Of a stretch of DNA of 64,000 bases, positions 13,190 through 25,890 are shown one piece after another; within the stretch, counting starts at the first letter, position 1, and every line of letters starts with the position of its first letter. The position numbers and the translations under genes were made by a program. The stretch lies in NCBI GenBank assembly GCA_921293015.1, contig OV121095.1, positions 32,337,484 through 32,401,483 on the forward strand. The letters run 5' to 3'. The notes under the pieces are model-generated. The model made no database searches. It was not told the origin of the DNA and saw nothing but the letters and a program-made list of their open reading frames with translations. The stretch comes from Phorcus lineatus. Its lineage: Eukaryota; Mollusca; Gastropoda; Trochida; Trochidae.

Positions 13190-13770
13190 GAAGTTTCTAT
13201 CATGGGAATATCTTAACCAAGTGAAATCTTCAATACGACCAGAATTTGAGAACTACATGTACTTCCACCCTCTTTGCAACTAGTTCACGCTTTTGGCGAA
13301 CTAGTTCACGGTCACCCAACTAATCAACCGGTTGTTTATCCAGATGCTACATTAGATATAGTGTACATGTTTTTGTATTGTACTGCCATCTCATTTTCAC
13401 AATGAAATAGGAAATAATGTTATTAGAACATATAACACAGTATACGCACGGTGTACAAAACCGGAAACTTAGTAATAATAATGATGTAAACATAGTGAAT
13501 TACAGGTTATATTATGACTATAAATGAGGTTAGGAATTTCTTATGCAGTTACAAATGGTTGTCATGCTGTACTTCGTTTGATATTTCATTAAGAAATAGA
13601 AGACGAGTTGGTGTGCTTCTATCGTTGAATAAAACATAGCAAGGAGCATAAAACACGAAGGGCGTTCATTTCCGATTAAAGTAGAATCCAATTTGCGTTT
13701 TATTCTTGGTTTTACCCATCTCTAATCAGTCTGATTTATCAGAAGGATGTTTATCAACATCAATACAATG
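13190..13770. repeat. Module C, plus copy
   Basis: Inverted relative to 23810-24430. Shared words, allowing for strand, include AATACGACCAGAATTTGAGA, CACCCTCTTTGCAACTAGTT, TAGAAGACGAGTTG and AACCAAGAATAAAACGCAAA. The first part also matches 28650-28765. Confidence 0.8.
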
Positions 13771-13933
13771 CAACATGTTGTTGAGAGGAAATGTTAATGA
13801 TACACAAGAGAAGGAGCAGTAGTGTTTTTTAAAGGCCGAGTTGCAGAAGCGAAAAAGGTAAGTAGGTTGTCGAAGTCATGAAACATGATGAAGATTGGTG
13901 ACGTAAATGTTTAGAGTTCGGAACCAGTTGTAG

Positions 13934-14122
13934 AACTAGTTCGATTTTTTCTACAACGCGTTCACCAGTTGTAGAACTAGTTCAAACTTCCCGCAACACG
14001 TTCGCCAGTTGTAGAACTAGTTCGATTTTTTCAACAACGCGTTCACCAGTTGTAGAACTAGTTCAAACTTCCCGAAACACGTTCGCCAGTTACACAACTC
14101 GTTCCACATTTTTTAACTGGTA
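13934..14122. repeat. Phased palindrome array, 10 cores at about 20.1 bp
   Basis: Cores begin at 13934, 13955, 13975, 13995, 14015, 14036, 14056, 14076, 14096 and 14115 (spacings 21,20,20,20,21,20,20,20,19). The early cores alternate AACTAGTT with AACGCGTT or AACACGTT. A half-motif CCAGTTG sits about 10 bp before each AACTAGTT, near one helical turn. The 81-bp double unit is itself repeated, with only a few changes. Confidence 0.92.
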
Positions 14123-14580
14123 TTTCTTACAAATGATGAATTTCAAATCATACAGCCAGGTACATATTCTGTAAAGTTAAAGTATCATCCGCCAAAATTT
14201 AATAAAATCAACAACTATTTGTCTCGCCGATGAACAAGTTCAACGTTTATTGAGCCCGATTGTTCGACAGTAATTGTGAAGATTGTTTTCACACAGATTT
14301 ATCGACTCTCCTGTATCGAAAGACATACATTTATTACAGCTGAATATCCACGTCTAGTTTCCAAATCTTCCACACAGTCCAACTCATCATTATCAAGCCT
14401 GAGTCAACTATAGTTCTTTCTTAGGGGAACTTTTTCAACTTTTGCAAAACTTGTTTTGATTACAAGATGAAATGCAGCGATATGAAAGTATTTTTTCCTA
14501 CCAAGTTTGATTTGTCACAGATAAATTTTTAATTACTATTGAAGATGGGTGAGATTTTTATAAAGCTAATACCTTGAAGA
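14120..14580. repeat. Module Y, copy 1
   Basis: Direct repeat of 27500-27990 and inverted repeat of parts of 25170-25470 and 32700-33120. Shared words include CATACAGCCAGGTAC-like, TAATAAAATCAACAACTATTT, ATTTATTACAGCT and GATATGAAAGTATTT. Confidence 0.75.
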
Positions 14581-14607
14581 TTAATTAATTATTAATCTAG
14601 TGTCTTC

Positions 14608-14840
14608 GGTTCTGTTACGTTTCCATGGAAACTGGTAAAAATAAAAAAGCAAAGAAGTTGAAAACCCCAAAAGGCACATCTCCGCATGATGCCCGTTGCA
14701 CATACCAAGTTTCGTCGAGATAGGTCTCACCGTTTTGGAGTTGTGCTCCGGAAAAGAAATCCTATGTTACGTTTCCATGGAAACGAGTAAAAATAAAAAT
14801 GCAAAGAAGTTGAAAACCCCAAAAGGCACATAGGTTTTAA
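14608..14840 (-). repeat. Inverted copy of the 152-bp mollusc tandem repeat
   Basis: Reverse complement of about one and a half units of the repeat at 40156-40835: GTTACGTTTCCATGGAAAC twice, GGTCTCACCGTTTTGGAG, GCACATCTCCGCATGATGCC. It lies between module Y and the long degenerate array. Confidence 0.85.
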
Positions 14841-15019
14841 TTTCCAATAAATTTTCTTAAAACTCCTGTCACGTTCCCGAAATTCAGATCTAACTTCTAC
14901 AAGTCGTTCCATTCATCAAACATATAAATCATTTTTAAAACTTAGATTCAGATATAGCCAATCTGCAGATATCTAACTTACACTACTCGTGCATCATACA
15001 AAAAAACGTCCACTTTGCC

Positions 15020-17460
15020 AACTCTTTGCTAGACGCAGATGTTGCTTCCACAACGCGTTCCTACTTCTCAACAACTATAAAGCACCCTTCTGTAACACGT
15101 TCAACTTATTCAAGAAACAATAAGACCTATCAAACTCTGCATTCGATCTATGCTATCAACAACTACATCACCTATGATCAACATGAGAAATAGGTTAAAA
15201 ACAATATCAAGATAACAATAGCGAAATATGATTCCTTGTTCCTCCCTCACAAAATCAACTATCTTTTTGTTTTCAGCTTTCGTTAACCAAAATGCCTTTT
15301 GTAAAACTTCTACAACGCGTTCCATGCTCTAATATGCATGCACGTCTTCGCCTCTCAACAACTTTACAACAACTACATTTTTTAAACACGTGGAACATTT
15401 TTACAACAAAGTCACAAATGTATCTTTCGTCCCATGCTGGTAGTAACCATATCTTCAACACTTTTTTAAACTTTTAATAAAACACACTTCTAATCATTTT
15501 ATAAAACTTATCCTTCGTTGTTCCTTGCTAATTCAAGCTCTAAACAAGTAGATCCGCGCTCTAAACAACTAAATCACTTTCTCTACAATTCGTCTTAAGC
15601 TTTTAACAACCAGATCACACTTCTACGATACGATCAACGCTCCAATGCTTGAAAAGCCAGTTTCACGCCCCCAAAAACTTAACAAAACTTGGGCAATGCG
15701 ATCCATAATTGCAACGACGAAAATAGGCTTCAACCACTTATTTTACGCTCTCGCCAACTAACTTACACGTCACAAATCAACAAATAAATCATACTTCTAC
15801 AACAAGACCCACGCTCTCAAAAACTAAATCATGCTTAGATAATGCGATGTATGATTTGAACAACTACATCACACTTGGACAACGCGATCCTCGCTTTCAA
15901 CAACTAAATTTCACTTGGACAACGTAATCCACGCTCTCAACAACTACATGACACTTCAACAACGTGATTGAAGCCCTAAAATCACACTTAGATCTGAACA
16001 ACACGATCTACGCTATGAACAACTAACTCACACGTCGACAACGCGTTACATGTTTTAAACAACTAAATCATACTTGCAAAACGCAATCCATGCTCTCAAC
16101 AACACTCTCACACTTCTAAAACGCGATCCACGCTCTCAACAAAAAAAATCCTCTCCTCCGACGCGATCTTATCAAATAACTCACTTTGAGCAAAGCGATC
16201 CACCCTTTCTTTGACTAAATCACTCTTATACGAGCCGATCCACGCTCCAAAAAAAATAAATCTCACGTGTACAACACGATCAATACCCTCCACATTGAAA
16301 AACACATCTTCTACGTTGCTACCTACGCTCTCAACAACTGAATAAAATTGAACAACACCAACCACGCCATCAACAACTAAATCATATTTGTATAACGCGA
16401 TCCCCGCTTTCAACAACAAAATTACTTTTGCAAAAATGCAAATCATTCTGTAAACAACTTGATTACAATTCGAAAACGTCATTCACGCTCTCAATAATCC
16501 AATCACACTAACTAACTCGTTACACGCTCGCAACATTCAGAAATTATTCATCCACATCTACATCACATTTGCACACGTTCTATGTTCCAAACGATCAACT
16601 ACATCACGTACGCTTGAAAAAATCACCACTCTCCAACATCTAAAACAATGTTGTGTAACTCGCTTCTTGCAGTAGACAACTATAAACCACATATAGGAAA
16701 CTTTACTGACATGTTAAATGTTATTCTGATAGACCCCGATTTTCAGCAGAGGCGGCCTCTACATTCTTACTTAGCACAGAATTTATTTGTGTTAACTCTA
16801 ATGAAATGACAATCTGATTCTGTATCCATTATGACACGGGGATGGCCATCAACACTATTTTAATATCGTTCAAAGTTACCGAGAAATTGACGAAAACAAT
16901 ATTTTAAAAAATGTCGGGCCTTATTAGTGCTTCAAACATGTAGATCAAACTCTTACAATCCGTATCCTGCATCCGTCAACGAAATCATAATTGAACAATT
17001 CGTCTACACTATAGCTATCAAAAGCAACACCGCGCGTGTATATCTCGCCTTGTTCATTCAATATTTAAATCCCACTTATAAAACTCTTCCACGCTCTCAA
17101 CAATTAAAACCACCAATATTAAACATGTTGAAGGCACTAAAACTTAAAAAGTATCGTACAACACGAAGTCATTGTTCAACAACGCGTTCAAAGTTCGCAA
17201 CATGCACATTCTACGAAGCGTCTTGTACATCATCTAATTCACTTTTCAACGTTCTCAAAACTAAATCGCACTTGAACAACTTGTTCCAGGCTCTCAAAAC
17301 TAAATTAGCTTTATAAAACTCGTTCCGCTCTAAACATGTAGGTCAAATTCTGAAACTCCCAACTCATGTAAGCTATCCTCAACGCAGTCCTTTCTCTCAA
17401 CAAGAGTATCAAAATTCTACAACGCGTACAGACTTTCAACAACTAGTTCACGCTCTTGCG
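15020..17460. repeat. Long degenerate phased array with decayed right half-sites
   Basis: About 2.4 kb in which CAACTA and ACAACGCG alternate with a 40-bp double period. Three successive 40-bp units are clear at 15859-15978. The left half of each core (CAACTA, CAACGCG) is kept, while the right half is usually AATC or ATCC in place of GTTC. A few full cores remain, such as AACGCGTT near 15312 and 17182 and AACTAGTT near 17441. Open frames in this stretch are translations of the repeat and not genes. Confidence 0.75.
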
Positions 17461-17479
17461 AACAAAATTCATCGTCTTA

Positions 17480-17960
17480 CCGAAATAGTAGAAAAGTTGT
17501 ATGACAAATGAAGAGGTGAAACACGAAATTCAACTTAATTTTTTACTGGCACGGTTTTCGATTTACATTAGATCACGTACATGTTTTTGCTCGTAATGTT
17601 CTATCAATATGATTTGCTGTCAAGTCACCCGATAATCAACACTTATAGAACTTGTACATGTCTATAACGCGTTCTGACTTTTTACAACTACAGTGTAGTT
17701 CTCAAGACTCTAAACTCATTCCGTATTTGACATCAAGGCACAGGTAGGTTTCGTGTTATTTCATAGACAAATGAAATTATTATTGATTTATATCTGCAAT
17801 ACGACCAGAGGAAGAACTCGTTCCGATTTTTCAACAACTCGTTCCGACTTTTCAACAACTAGTTCAAAACTGGTTTACAACTAGTTAACAACTAGTTCAC
17901 GCTCTTGAGAACACGTTCATCGTCTCGCCGAGCTAGTTGAACAGTTGTAGGACAAAAGGA
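17480..17960 (-). repeat. Module P, inverted copy
   Basis: Reverse complement of the 8440 module, including ATTACATTAGATCACG-like sequence, CTCATTCCGTATTTGACATC, AATACGACCAGAGG and the array CAACTCGTT ... CAACTAGTT. AACTAGTT occurs near 17859, 17878 and 17888. Confidence 0.8.
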
Positions 17961-18049
17961 GAGGTGTATCCACAGAATACCAAAATATTAAGACAACCAT
18001 ATGTAAAAAAGCTATCATTAGGGTAAGGTCATCAGGAAGATACTCAAAT

Positions 18050-18515
18050 TATTTATTCAACAGGAGGTGCGCTCATCATGGAAAACATGCAACTAGTTCT
18101 GCAACGCGTGAACGAGTTGACACAGACTGTGATCGCGTTGTCGAGTTCTAACACGTTGTAGACTTGTACATTGTTGTACATGAAAATGTACTAAATGAAA
18201 AATTGGAAATGCATTAAATAGTTTCATTTTCAAGTACCTCCTGACACTTTTCAACAACTCGAGAATAATTTAATGAAACGAACTAGTTGTACAAAGTCGC
18301 GTTCTAGATTTTTGGAACTAGTTCACGAAACTTTTTTACTTTTTCTCAGTCAGTTACAAAGTTGCGATCGAATAAAAAGGCATACGCTATCAGTAAGTAA
18401 GAGGCACCCTCGAATAAAACAGCGTGACGGACATGTCACTAGTAGAGGAAATGAGGAACACGTTCTGCAAAGCGTGAACTAGTTGATGCAAGCTTGAACG
18501 CGTTGTAGTATTGTA
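18050..18515. repeat. Module D, left copy
   Basis: Inverted repeat of about 38075-38865. Shared words include GCGCTCATCATGGAAAACAT, TCAAGTACCTCCTGACACTT, GAACACGTTCTGCAAAGCGT and TAGTAGAGGAAATGAGGAAC. The pair brackets about 20 kb of the cluster. Confidence 0.8.
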
Positions 18516-19439
18516 GCTTCATCATGCTGTACGTCTGTTGAGAATAGACTACAACATTTTCTCAGATATGTGTTTCAGATGAATGTTTGCCGGGACCTAT
18601 CTCCTCATATTTCACCAACTTGGGAACAAGTTTAAGAGTACCCATCGAGTTGAAAAGTTGTAAGAGTTATATTATAATACAATAATTTTGTAATTTTTCA
18701 AGTTTTTAATTTGATGACGCCCTAAACAAATTTCAGGTTAGATAGGAAATAGTCATGATTTACTATATTTCAGATGTTTATGGAACGTGTAACTATTCAC
18801 CGAAGCGCGAACTAGTTGATGTGTAACCAAAAGTATTGCGGTAACAGTTGTAGGTTTCACTATAAGTTAGGGTTAAAACACGATAACGAGGTTATGCTTG
18901 GGTTTTCAAAACCTGAGGAAAGAAAGCTTGGTGGAAAGTAAGACTGAAAGCGAGAAGCCGTAATTAAACATTAATTAACAACCCTCAGGCATTTATCCAT
19001 ACTGTTGTGTTCGTAAACATATTTATTGACTGATTATAAAAAGATGTTCGTCGAATTTGTCGAACATTCATTATTGGATTAAATAGCATCATAATTTCGT
19101 TTTAATTCTGAATAAAATGCACTGTAAATTAGTTTCCTCTTAAAGCAAACATTTACTCTTTGTAATTGACATGGCACAAAATGCACGTGGAAAGCATTCT
19201 TCGTGGCGTAAGGTGTACAAATTACAATGGACAAGTCATGTGGTTGATACCGTTTTTGGATCCTATAAATTTATCGCAGGTAAAAAGGTGTCCCACTATT
19301 TTTATGACTTATCAATGTTTGTATGCATTTAAAAATGGAAATTAAAGAGCGATTAGATATCAAAAAACTTTTGGACCGATTTTTTAAAATTGAAAATTTA
19401 ACCTCAATCATTAGATTGTTAAACTAAGCCTTGAATTCT

Positions 19440-19560
19440 GTCTGACCCGTAAGACTAGTGGTTAGGGCGCTCGCTTACGGTTTAGAGGGTTGGGGGTTCG
19501 AATCCACCTTGGAAGGTTGCAAGTTTTGAATTTTCCAAAAGACTGTAGTATGGGGGAAAA
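19440..19560 (+). mobile_element. tRNA-derived SINE head
   Basis: GACTAGTGGTTAGGGCGC resembles a tRNA A box region, and GGTTCGAATCC is a perfect B box 30-40 bases on. The acceptor and anticodon stems do not pair convincingly, and the unit runs on into an unrelated body, so it is a SINE or pseudo-tRNA and not a working tRNA gene. Confidence 0.65.
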
Positions 19561-20740
19561 GAAAATATAAAAACCTTCCACACTCAGGGTAGGTCATACA
19601 TATGAAAAAATGCCTCGACTGTCCAATGTAAAACTTCCTGGTAGGTTATTATGAGAAAACAAGAGACCTCCGAAACAACAGACGAAATCCCCTATATAGG
19701 TCTCTAAGCTCTGAAAATGTTAGAACCAGTTCTCAAAAAGGTTTCATTAGCACGGTTAACAGTTCATATAATAGAAAAGCGTTGTATAGATGTTAAATCG
19801 AAAAATTCCAAAATAGTGTCGATGGAAATCAGTATGGTCAGCAGAGAATACTTTCTCATCGGAAATATGGCGAAGCTGCTTTCAGCTTCGAAGAAAAACA
19901 TGTTATGCTAAATGTGAACGCGTTCCAGCAAAGCTAAACTAGTTGATGAACTGTTTCTAAAATAAATAACTGTTTTCTGTTACTACATTCATTCTTTCAA
20001 GCAAATTATAGCGGTGACTCAGGGTGAAGACAATCGAGACAATGTAAATTGAACTATTTCGATAAACGTGGAAGTAGTGCCACAATGTGAGTATGTTGAA
20101 AAGTCTTGCAAATGTGTTGGAAAAAAGGGGACTGGTTTTACAACTGATGAACGCGTTGCAGAGAACGAGGAACTCGTAACATAACCGATAAACGAATTGA
20201 AAAATTCGAACTCCTACTGCAACTGCATGGCTAATGTGTAACAAGAAATGTTGAACTAGGTGCATAACAGGCGAACTTGTTGCGAGAAAGGTCCAATTCA
20301 ATTTACCTGGTCAACCTGAGAGAGTGATAAAAATGTCCTTATCAGTTTCTGCTGCATTCGTAGTGCTCTTCTTTGTAGATCTAATGTGGTGAAAGGAAAT
20401 ATGTTTAAGTTTGAAAAAAACAGTCCCAGACCCTCTAACGTTATTATCTTACAACACGTCTGTATCATTTTAAACATATTCCCTTTTCAATACTAGAACT
20501 TTAATTCTATATGCCTGAAATCACAATTCAGATTAAAATAAACAAGGTATTCTCATTTGACCAAAGGATTCGTTGAGAAAAACGTGCAATTGTTCTACAT
20601 CCCGTGAACGAGTTAATGTAGGCCTGAATCTCGTTGTAGAGTCCGAACGCCTTCTAGTCACGTGGAAATGAAAAAAGGAAAGACATACTGAGTGACAACT
20701 TAGTTTTGCATGAACTCTGCTAAACTTTCAGTTTGTCACG

Positions 20741-21841
20741 CAGTTCGAGCGTGCGACCTATTTCTCGCCTCTCCTCTAATGTACTTTCATAAAATATCAT
20801 CAATTATTGTATATATCGAAAGTACATATTATGTACTTTACATTCATGTATCTATTTTTATCATTCATGTCTTTATTCGCCGACTGTGGCTATTTTTATA
20901 TGTTCAAATGTCATTTTCATGCTCCATTTATCAGCCTTATTACATGTAGCATTTATATGCCAATACTCATGATATATATATATTTATATGTTCTTGTAGA
21001 GGAGTTTACTCCCTTTACAATAAGCCATTGTAGGGCTCCATACCTTAACTATTAATGTAGCTAGGGATAGTTTAGTTTCGCAAAGAAACACAGATTCACG
21101 ATATCCTTAGATAAGCTACCATCTCCTCGGCCTTGTCTTCACTGACGTCCGAACTTAACCAATAATTAGCCGAGCGAGCTCTGGTACCAGTAGTCCTGGC
21201 TTGATCCTTGCGGGGAGAGGTCACGGGTGACCTGGGACGTTGGAGGTGAATTGGTGAGGTTGATATTCCTTATTTCCTCTTTACCTTTCTGGAGTATGTG
21301 ATCACTTCCTTTAAGAACTTACAGTTTTAACCTTACCTTCCCTCCAATTATTTGATAAGTTCTACTATACCTTATCTAGTGTTCTTATTCATTTACTCAC
21401 TCAAGTAGTGATTAGGGATAATCTAAAGTACTGTGTGCTTGATTTTTATACATCCCTATTGTTAGGTCACCCGGGCCCCGTTCCCTTCTTTTGTATATTC
21501 GCCAAGTGTTGATTTGTCTTATGAATGCTATTTCGTTAAGACGGCCATTAGCTTATCTTGTTATTACAACGTGTGGGGGTATATTTGAGTGATTCCCTAC
21601 AGTTTGTCTATTTGTTTATTCATGGGTTGTTGACTTCCTTAATTAGTTGTTAACTCCTGTTGAGTGGATTACGGGTAGCTTGTTGCTGTACCCGGTTATC
21701 GTCTTGTGTTGACTGCAAATAAATCACTTGATTCACGGATTGGCTTCTCTCTAGTTATTTATTGGCCTGATTATTTTCTTTTATTATCTTCCTGTCGGAT
21801 AACGGGTCTCACCTGAGTTTAGATATCGTTACACCGTGACA
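20741..21841 (+). mobile_element. Probable solo LTR (Gypsy-like)
   Basis: The right end reads GTTACACCGTGACA, a typical LTR terminus ending in CA. AATAAA lies near 21718, about 120 bases before the end, as expected for U3-R-U5. A candidate left end is TGTCACGC at 20741. I could not find a matching 4-6 base target duplication, and no gag or pol sequence is present, so the left limit is uncertain. Just outside the right end the palindrome-family word GTTGACACAG resumes, suggesting insertion into that family. Confidence 0.45.
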
Positions 21842-22550
21842 GGAGTTGACACAGTCACTTCAAATGTTTGTTATAAAACAAGAACGAAGTTAGGTCCAAT
21901 GAACTAGTTTCACATTTTGATAACACGTTCTAAAACATTAGAACTACTTCTATAAAATATATTTCTATATATTTCTATATTTCTTCATATGATTCAGCAA
22001 AATGTAAGGTTAGAATAAGTTTGAAGATTTGAAAAAATGTGATGCAGTTGTTGAGATCGTGCTGAATGTTTTGTAGGTAAGTTGTTCACCTACTGGTAGA
22101 CGGTAAACTGCAAGTTTGTATATATGCGAAGCGTTTTCTTGTTGCACACTATTAGCAAGTGTTAGTTTCCGTAGATTTTAGCGTTAAACTACTTGGTGAT
22201 TTCACTCTCTGGGTGAGAGGGGTCAATCGGTCGAACAACTGACTGTCTATATAAAGCTATTTGCTATGACGTCCCCCCCTTGGAATTTGGAAGACAATTA
22301 CAATGTTATATACGTGATGACAAAACAGGTGTAAGCGAAATATCAAAGGGATATGTCATCAAACGAGGGGTAGATAATGACTTTTAATATGTTTGATTTG
22401 AGATATCACAACTTCAACAAATCAAATGTCTTTAACAACCAACTCAAGGTTCTATAACGCGCAAACATGAACATTTCCTTCTATAACTCTACCCGTGGAT
22501 CTCACAGCTGTAAATCACGCGTTCACATCTCGTATCAGGCCACCAGCAAT

Positions 22551-22998
22551 TTAAAGAGCCACTCAGTGATTTTCAGAAAATATTATTCACCTTTGTTACG
22601 AACCAAAATGAAATATGTTATGATATAGAATCAAAACATCTTGATTTTTCATGTCCAAAAGACATATATATGGCAAACACTGGTTTTCCACGAAAATCTA
22701 AAAATAGCCTTAAAAATGCACAGAGGCAGATATCACACGTTCAGTTTACATGGATACTAGTTATATAAACTAACAAACACTATCAACACCAAACTGACCT
22801 CTAAAATTACGTTTGGCTGTTTGACGCGCGCCACTGTCCGGCTTTCGATCATAATTCCTTCCCTTCGTATTGTCACTGTACAAAACCAATTAGCTTTTAA
22901 ACGATACTTTTTGGTAACAGTCGATACTTCGCGATCGAATGACACCATTGATTAATTTGCCATATTTGACTCCAACAACTCACGGAGTGGCTCTTTAA
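22551..22998. mobile_element. MITE with TTAA target duplication
   Basis: A 440-bp element lies between TTAA at 22551-22554 and TTAA at 22995-22998. The terminal inverted repeats are AGAGCCACTCAGTGA and its near-complement TCACGGAGTGGCTCT (one mismatch in 15). TTAA duplication points to a piggyBac- or Kolobok-type transposase acting in trans. No transposase is encoded. Part of the interior recurs at about 41600-41810. Confidence 0.8.
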
Positions 22999-23809
22999 TA
23001 ACTAACACTTTTCATACAACTTATTTACATTTGTCAAACTCATTCCTCGGACTGAATATCAAAATGCCCCTTATTCAACTCGTTCGAAACTAAACGACTT
23101 GATCACATTTTTCCCTTCAACAAAATCAGATTTGTTTCACCCATACAAGCCTCTTATCAAATAGTACGTTTACAACTCGTTCAACGTCATTAATACCGAT
23201 CTCCAACACGCTCCACAAACTCAAAAACTAAACCACACTTGCACATCTCGTTCGTCGCTCACAGCTTCTAAATCATTTTCCACCAACGCGTTCCACGCTA
23301 ACATAACTCAGGAAATCTAACTTGGCACGAACGAACTTTTTTCTTTTCCCGCTTCACGGGTGAATCCAACAACAAAAGATTGAGCTTGATTGCGCCTTTA
23401 GAAAACACTACTGCTTCGTCTCGTGTGTATCATTAACACTTCCTCTCAACAACATGTTGTATTGTTTACATTCAAGTCTCAAATTTGTATCCTGCAACTG
23501 ATGAACTAGTTGTGTGAGACGACGAACAAGTTCACAAAAGCCTGAAGTAGTTGATCTGCGCGTGGAAAGAGTTCTGTAATTCTTGACGCGATATATGTTT
23601 GTACCAGAAATTATATGGAGATCTGATAATAAGAGATGACTGAAGTTAAACTACATGAATATCATGTGATATCGTGTGATAAATGAATAATCTAGAAATT
23701 AAATAAATTTGTTCATCCCTCAAGTAACCGTATTCAATTGACACAAACGGAACAGTTGGCTAAATGTTTAAAGTAAAATGGTATTGAACCTCATTATGTT
23801 AAGACTTCT

Positions 23810-24430
23810 GGTTTATGTTGATAAACACCCTTCTGATTAATCAGACTGATTAGTGATGGGTAAAACCAAGAATAAAACGCAAATTGGATTCTACGTTAAT
23901 CAGAAATGAACACCCGTCGTGTTTTATGCTACCTGCTATGTTTTATTCAACGATAGATGCACAGCAACTCGTCTTCTATTTCTTAATGAAATATCAAACG
24001 AAGTACAGCAAAACAACCATTTGTAACTGAATAAGAAATTCCTAACCTCATTTATTGTCATAATATAACCTGTAATTCACTATGTTCACATCATTATGCA
24101 ACTAAGTTTCCGGTTTTGTACACCGTGCGTACTATGTAATATGTTCCAATAAATTATTTCCTATCTTATTGTGAAAATGAAATGGCAGTACAATAAAAAA
24201 ACAAAAAAAAACATGTACACTATCTAATGTAGCATCTGAATAACCATGAAATTTCAAGTTAAATTTCTGTGCCTCACAACCGGTGGATTAGTTGGGCGAC
24301 CATGAACTAGTTCGCCAAAAGCGTGAACTAGTTGCAAAGAGGGTGGGAGTAGTTCTCAAATTCTGGTCGTAATGAAGATTTCACGTGGTTAAGATATTCA
24401 TATGATAGCAACTTGCCCACGCTCATAAAG
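23810..24430 (-). repeat. Module C, minus copy
   Basis: Reverse complement of 13190-13770, with substitutions and short indels. At 24306 and 24326 it keeps two AACTAGTT cores 20 bp apart. Confidence 0.8.
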
Positions 24431-25890
24431 CTAAATAATACTAATGTTTAAAAAAGTATATTTGTAGCAGTTGAAAAATGTAAAGAAATGTAAAGAAATA
24501 AAATTTTCTTCTTTAATTCCATATACTATTTAAGTGAATTTATATACTAGTTATAATATTGTTGAAACCCGGCATGCAATCGAGAATTTAATTACTACGA
24601 TTGAAAAGTCAAAGATATAAATAAAGATTCAACAGTACCTGAGAAAGGTCACAACGGCTACACACGTTGGAATGCGCGATGACCTTGCACGCTGTGAACC
24701 TTTTTTGTTACTAACATGTCTCATGTATTTTGAAACAATCATCTAATGCATAATCGATCAAATATGTTTCATTTGTCTGTAAAATACCTTCCAACCTATC
24801 GTGTCTTCTAAAATGGAAAAAAACCTTTAGATATTGCGAACTAGTTGTACAAAGTCGGAACACGTTCAAACTTTGGAGAACTAGTTCATCAACGCTTGAA
24901 CGCGTTGCTTATTTGGAATCGTTTTGTTTAGTTCTAGCGGACCAAAAGGGTTCGATTTCATTTGAAATGGTCCAACAGTATGACAGAATAACATTATTGT
25001 TAATTTTGTCATCAATATAACGTCAGCAGATCCTTTTTAAACTTAGTTTCATTACAAATTTACATCAACTCGTGAACTAGTTCTAGAGCGCTGATCGAGT
25101 TGTTGAAGAGTTGACCGAGTTGTATCAGTGTGAACTGCCTTCTCATTGATAGCCAATGACTAGATTAATAATTAATCAATTTCCAAGGTAATAGCTTTAT
25201 TAAAATCTCACCCATCTTCAATAGTAATTACAAATTCACCTCTGACAAATCAAACTTTGTAGAAGAAAATACTTTCATATCGCTGCATTTCATCTTGTAA
25301 TCAAAACAAGATTTTGTTGAACAATCAAGCTAAAAAACGTGTAACTCGTTCCCCGGAGAGACAAATAGTTGTTGATTTTATACATTTTGGCGGATGATAT
25401 TTTAACTTTGCAGAATATGTACCTTGCTTTATGATTTGAAATTCATCATTCGTAAGAAATACCTGGCGAACGTGTTGCTAAAATGATGAACTAGTTCTAC
25501 AACTGGTGAACGCGTTGTTGAACAAATCTAACTAGTTCTACAACTGGCGAAAGTGTTTGCGGGAAGTTAGAACTACTTCTACAACTGGTGATCGTGTTGG
25601 AGGAAGAAATGTAGCTGTGTAACTGGCGAGTGGCGAACGTGTTGCTTAAACTTAACTGACTCTGACCTGCAAGGAATTAAGGAAAGGGATGAAATTAAAT
25701 CAAAATGTGTTGATTGTTTCGTTTTTACCGAAATGTACACTGAGTTTAGTAAATAATATTCATTGAAATTAACTGAACTATGTCCATTTTATGTAGAATA
25801 ATTTGAAATGGATTAATCCAAGTTCGTGCATTGGCATTTTTTTCTCTTCGATGTGATTGAAAGGTAATTCTACGTGCTTTAATAAATTAA
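24290..25890 (+). repeat. Left arm of a large inverted repeat
   Basis: This 1.6-kb segment is matched, inverted, by 27000-28770. Evidence runs along the whole length: the ends (GGCGAACTAGT and ACCAGAATTTGAGAACTAG on the other strand), the arrays at 25469-25600, and the distal module with TGAAATGGATTAATCC and GATTGAAAGGTAATTCTACG. The arms are diverged. The spacer of about 1.1 kb contains module A. A direct copy of the right part lies at 32580-34060. Confidence 0.75.
25469..25600. repeat. Phased palindrome array, 7 cores
   Basis: Core starts at 25469, 25489, 25509, 25530, 25550, 25571 and 25591 (spacings 20,20,21,20,21,20). They alternate AACGTGTT or AACGCGTT types with AACTAGTT types; later ones are mutated (AAAGTGTT, AACTACTT, ATCGTGTT) yet keep the spacing. 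Confidence 0.88.

Noticed and set aside
16108-16482. 124-codon minus frame
   Set aside because: Lies in the degenerate half-site array; composition follows the 40-bp repeat and no domain is visible.
16927-17316. 129-codon plus frame
   Set aside because: Also within the degenerate array, with repeated NTTRSK/ALKTK words that reflect the DNA repeat.
19440-19520. Functional tRNA gene
   Set aside because: Box A and B words are present but the cloverleaf stems do not pair, so it is treated as a SINE head.
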